This document shows positions 61,126-64,000 of a DNA stretch of 64,000 nucleotides, piece by piece. A model generated the notes under the pieces. That model was not told where the DNA came from. It saw nothing but the letters and a program-made list of their open reading frames with translations, and ran no database searches. The stretch's first letter is position 1, and every line of letters starts with the position of its first letter. The DNA lies in NCBI GenBank assembly GCA_030549335.1, contig CM060194.1, positions 71,646,077-71,710,076 of the forward strand, in the 5' to 3' direction. A program made the position numbers and the translations under genes. Origin of the DNA: Pontederia crassipes (taxonomy: Eukaryota > Streptophyta > Magnoliopsida > Commelinales > Pontederiaceae).

Positions 61126-62306
61126 TTACGTAAGCCCCCGTCCATTCCTTAGAAATTCAATTTTGTAATAATTTATCATAAGTTTTATATTTCAAACTTA
61201 GCATTATCCTTTTCAAATATTTTATGGAAACCTTCATTGAAATTAATTTATGAAATCAAAATTTTTTATTTCTAATTCCATCCAAATGCACAAAAGAATT
61301 AATTTATTAACAACTCAGAAAAATTATAATTTCAATTATCTAATACTAACATAAAATATAATTGTGTTAGGTTGCATGAAGGCCTACAAATAAATTTACA
61401 TTATCAATTTTTTTATGGAAAAGTGTCTTTATTATTGTAACTAATAATCTCATAATTAAAATTCCATCAAAAGTCGGTCAGTTTAATTTGTCATTTGCAA
61501 GTAGGTAAGTGAATTTTTAGAACAACCATTAGAAGGATATAACAAGTAACAACCATCAGAAGAACATCCATCTCTACACGAAGAGATTATTATTATTATT
61601 AGAGTTTAAATATTTGTATTATATTTTTAAAGATGCAGCACAAACATTAAACCTTTATTGTTATTATTATTATTACTATGAAAATAATAATTATGCTACT
61701 TTTTTTAAGGATAAAATCATGGTACGTCAATTAATCATCGTTTGATTCTTTATTATTATTATTATTATTATTATGACAGTACGACAATTATACTCCTTAA
61801 AAGAAATATTAGATTCTATTATTACTATTAAAATGACAATTACTGCATTATTATTATGTATTAATTTTTTATGGTGAGTTGGTGACTATGTGATGAGAAA
61901 AGGAGTAGAGGACCACATTAAAATAGTTTTTGAAGTTTGAAGGCTACTACTCCGAGTTGGGAGGAGTGTTGAGTTGGCATGTGACTCTCCTCCTTCCCAC
62001 TATTACTACCACCTAATCTAATTAATTGCCCTGCCTCCATCTCCATCTCCATCTCCATCTCCATCTCCCCTCTGTTTTAAGTTTAAAGACTTAGCTAACA
62101 AACAACATTTCACATTTATTATTTTCTCAAAAGCTGCCACATGACATGACACGTCTAAATGAAACCTTCCATCCTCCCCCACACCCCTCAACTATTTTTG
62201 ATTTTTGAAACTTCACCGAGAGGAGGGAAAAAGAAAGTGTCACACCCAGCACCTACCCAACTCAATTTCCAACTGTATGAGATGAAGATGCCCATCAGTA
62301 CACTCT
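61126..62306. other. AT-rich stretch upstream of the AHL gene
   Basis: No gene was recognised. TTATTATTATT runs occur at 61585-61600, 61660-61680 and 61750-61775. A five-fold CTCCAT repeat lies at 62035-62064. Confidence 0.55.
62035..62064. repeat. (CTCCAT)5 microsatellite
   Basis: Five perfect CTCCAT units in a row, about 1.35 kb before the AHL start codon. Confidence 0.95.
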
Positions 62307-62449
<143 letters not shown>

Positions 62450-63009
62450 CCAGAATTGAAATATCGAAAGCAATAATTTAAATTCTTAATTTTTTGAAAT
62501 AAATATTATTGAAAGATACGATCTCCTCTCAAATTTTGATGTGAATTTGAAAATAACACGCTATATTTTAAAAGTTGTCCAAATATTGGTCACTGATTCT
62601 GTTTAAATTTTAAAAAATTTAGAAGACTATCCTCCTTTCGTTTGTGAGAAAACACAATTAAATACGTTACAGCGAGACAAAAAAAGAACCTGACACAAAT
62701 TGTGTGTGTGTCCGAGAGAGAGAGAGAAAATTTATAACCGTGACGTGAAAAGCTGGCAAAAAGTTTCGAAAAACAAAATGGACACGTAATATTAATATTT
62801 AATGTACCAATATAATCAAATATTAGGCAAGAAAAACAGACAAAATATTTTGTTTCCTTTTCTGGAATTGAAAATTTGTTCTTTTTTTTTCCGCTGTCGT
62901 TTCTGCATTCGCCTCTTCCACTCCTTTTTTACTTTGGGCGAGGGGTTGGACCGTTTGGTGGCAGGAGAAGAGATGGGTAGAAAAGGGGCATCTTTTTTAG
63001 GGTTTGGAG

Positions 63010-63388
63010 GCCATTACGAGCCCTAATGCTTTGAAAACCCTAACTTAATCGCTGCATTTTGGGGGTCTCCTTTGTTCCAATTTGAGGTACGTAATTATTT
63101 TGCTAGTTACATTTTCGTGTTTTTTCCGGCTTCATTTCGTTCATGGATTTCGGTCAGTGTGTGTGATGTTTCTGGGAATGTTTTGTTTTTTTACGTCCTA
63201 TTTTTACTGTTAGTAAATGTAGCAGATCTAAACTGGTTACATACTTTTTTTTTCTGGGAGGAAAAAAGTTGCAATTTTTGGAAGAAAGTTGCAACCTTTC
63301 CTCAGATGAGCACATGGATGCTTGTAACGAGTTTGTTTGCTTTTAAATTTGAACTAAGTGCAGAATTAAGTTAAAAAAGAAGTAGCAG
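63010..63388 (+). other. Leader exon and leader intron of the AHL gene
   Basis: A GC-richer, promoter-proximal stretch ends in TTTGAG|GTACGTAATT (donor at 63087). An acceptor AGTAGCAG at 63381-63388 precedes the coding exon, giving an intron of about 302 bases in the 5' UTR. The transcription start is probably between 62880 and 63060, where AGAGAG and CT tracts occur. Confidence 0.55.
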
Positions 63389-63408
63389 GAAATTTGAGTT
63401 TTCCAAAC

Positions 63409-63841
63409 ATGGATGTCCGAGAACCTTCAAGAATGAGCCCGACGCAGCCTTCGGGCCTAATGATGGCTCCCAGCTCTTTTGGAGCTCCGGCGCCGACGAA
63501 TAGCTCCATGACGGTGCCTGGTTCCGCAGGAATGCTGCAGGGCATGAGACTCTTCAGCTCGATGCCTTCAGCTGCACCAAAGCCAGCAGATACGACTGAC
63601 ACTGCATACCATGGGGATGGCATGCCTGCAATGGGACAAGGCGGTTTGTTTAACGCCGGCGAACAGGTGAAGAAGAAGAGAGGGAGACCGAGGAAATATG
63701 GACCTGACGGTAGCATGTCGTTGGCGTTAAGTCCCTTGTCTTCACCTTCGGGGTACTCTAATAGTCCAGCTACAGATCCATCCGTCAAGCGCCGAGGCCG
63801 CCCACCAGGGTCAGGAAAGAAGAAACAACTTGAAGCATTGG
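63409..63841 (+). CDS. AT-hook motif nuclear-localized (AHL) protein, exon 1 only
   Basis: From ATG 63409 the frame runs 144 codons plus one base to a donor (GCATTGG|GTAATT, exon end 63841). The rest lies beyond the window. Residues 1-85 are low in complexity (Met, Ser, Pro, Gly). An AT-hook RGRPRKYGPDG is at 91-101 and a second, RRGRPPGSGKKKQL, at 128-141. AT-hooks bind the minor groove of AT-rich DNA. Two hooks followed by an intron fit the intron-bearing AHL clade (type II), which then has one PPC/DUF296 domain; that domain is not in view. A TTG codon 15 bases upstream is in frame but is not a start. Which AHL number this is cannot be told from exon 1. Confidence 0.88.
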
Positions 63842-64000
63842 GTAATTCTTGCCTGACCTCCTATGTAGTTGGCAGAAAATAGTTTTCAGTAGAGCGGACT
63901 ATCTATTTTATTAAATAATCACAACATGGTCATTTGTTGTTGGCATTTTTTGGTCTTTATGTTACATTTTCGTGTTATGTGTTTACTTCTCATTGAGTGT

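Noticed and set aside
63394..63408. In-frame upstream start of the AHL exon
   Set aside because: The codon is TTG, not ATG. The first in-frame ATG is 63409.

Overview
This window is nuclear DNA of a flowering plant. It holds four spliced genes of plant type (GT-AG introns, some in 5' leaders), long AT-rich intergenic stretches, microsatellites, and many plant transposons (Ty3/gypsy, Mutator-like, CACTA, PIF/Harbinger-like and hAT-like). The species cannot be named from the sequence; a monocot is possible but unproven.

Layout. 1-9.5 kb: a decayed Ty3/gypsy retrotransposon that begins left of the window. Its 5' LTR carries about 2.3 kb of extra DNA, and its pol is broken by stops and frameshifts. 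10.0-13.0 kb: two DNA transposons, one with a GC-rich payload and one with a cluster of perfect hairpins. 14.5-18.5 kb (minus): a mitochondrial carrier gene of the BOU type, with a complete 296-residue reading frame and a leader intron. 20.5-28.5 kb (minus): a 13-exon gene for a PHD-finger protein of the AIPP2/PAIPP2 family, about 1565 residues as joined here. 29-33 kb: AT-rich spacer. 33-41.4 kb: a cluster of nested DNA transposons. It contains three Mutator-like elements with perfect 9- or 10-bp target duplications and one end of a CACTA element. One Mutator-like element carries a broken GRF zinc-finger gene. 42-54 kb: AT-rich DNA with MITEs. 54.3-57.1 kb (plus): a nine-exon gene for a chloroplast-targeted CPBP (CAAX-type) membrane protease. 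57-62.5 kb: MITEs, two degenerate tandem arrays and a long TAA microsatellite. 63.4 kb to the end (plus): exon 1 of an AT-hook (AHL) gene that runs off the window.

The four genes do not form a pathway. Two probably act on chromatin (AIPP2-like, AHL), one in the mitochondrial inner membrane (BOU) and one in the plastid (CPBP protease). The most unusual theme is that several unrelated DNA transposons each carry a GC-rich, internally repeated, ORF-bearing payload although the surrounding DNA is strongly AT-rich.

Exon joins were made by eye from reading frame and splice consensus, and no similarity search was run. Family names rest on recognised motifs.
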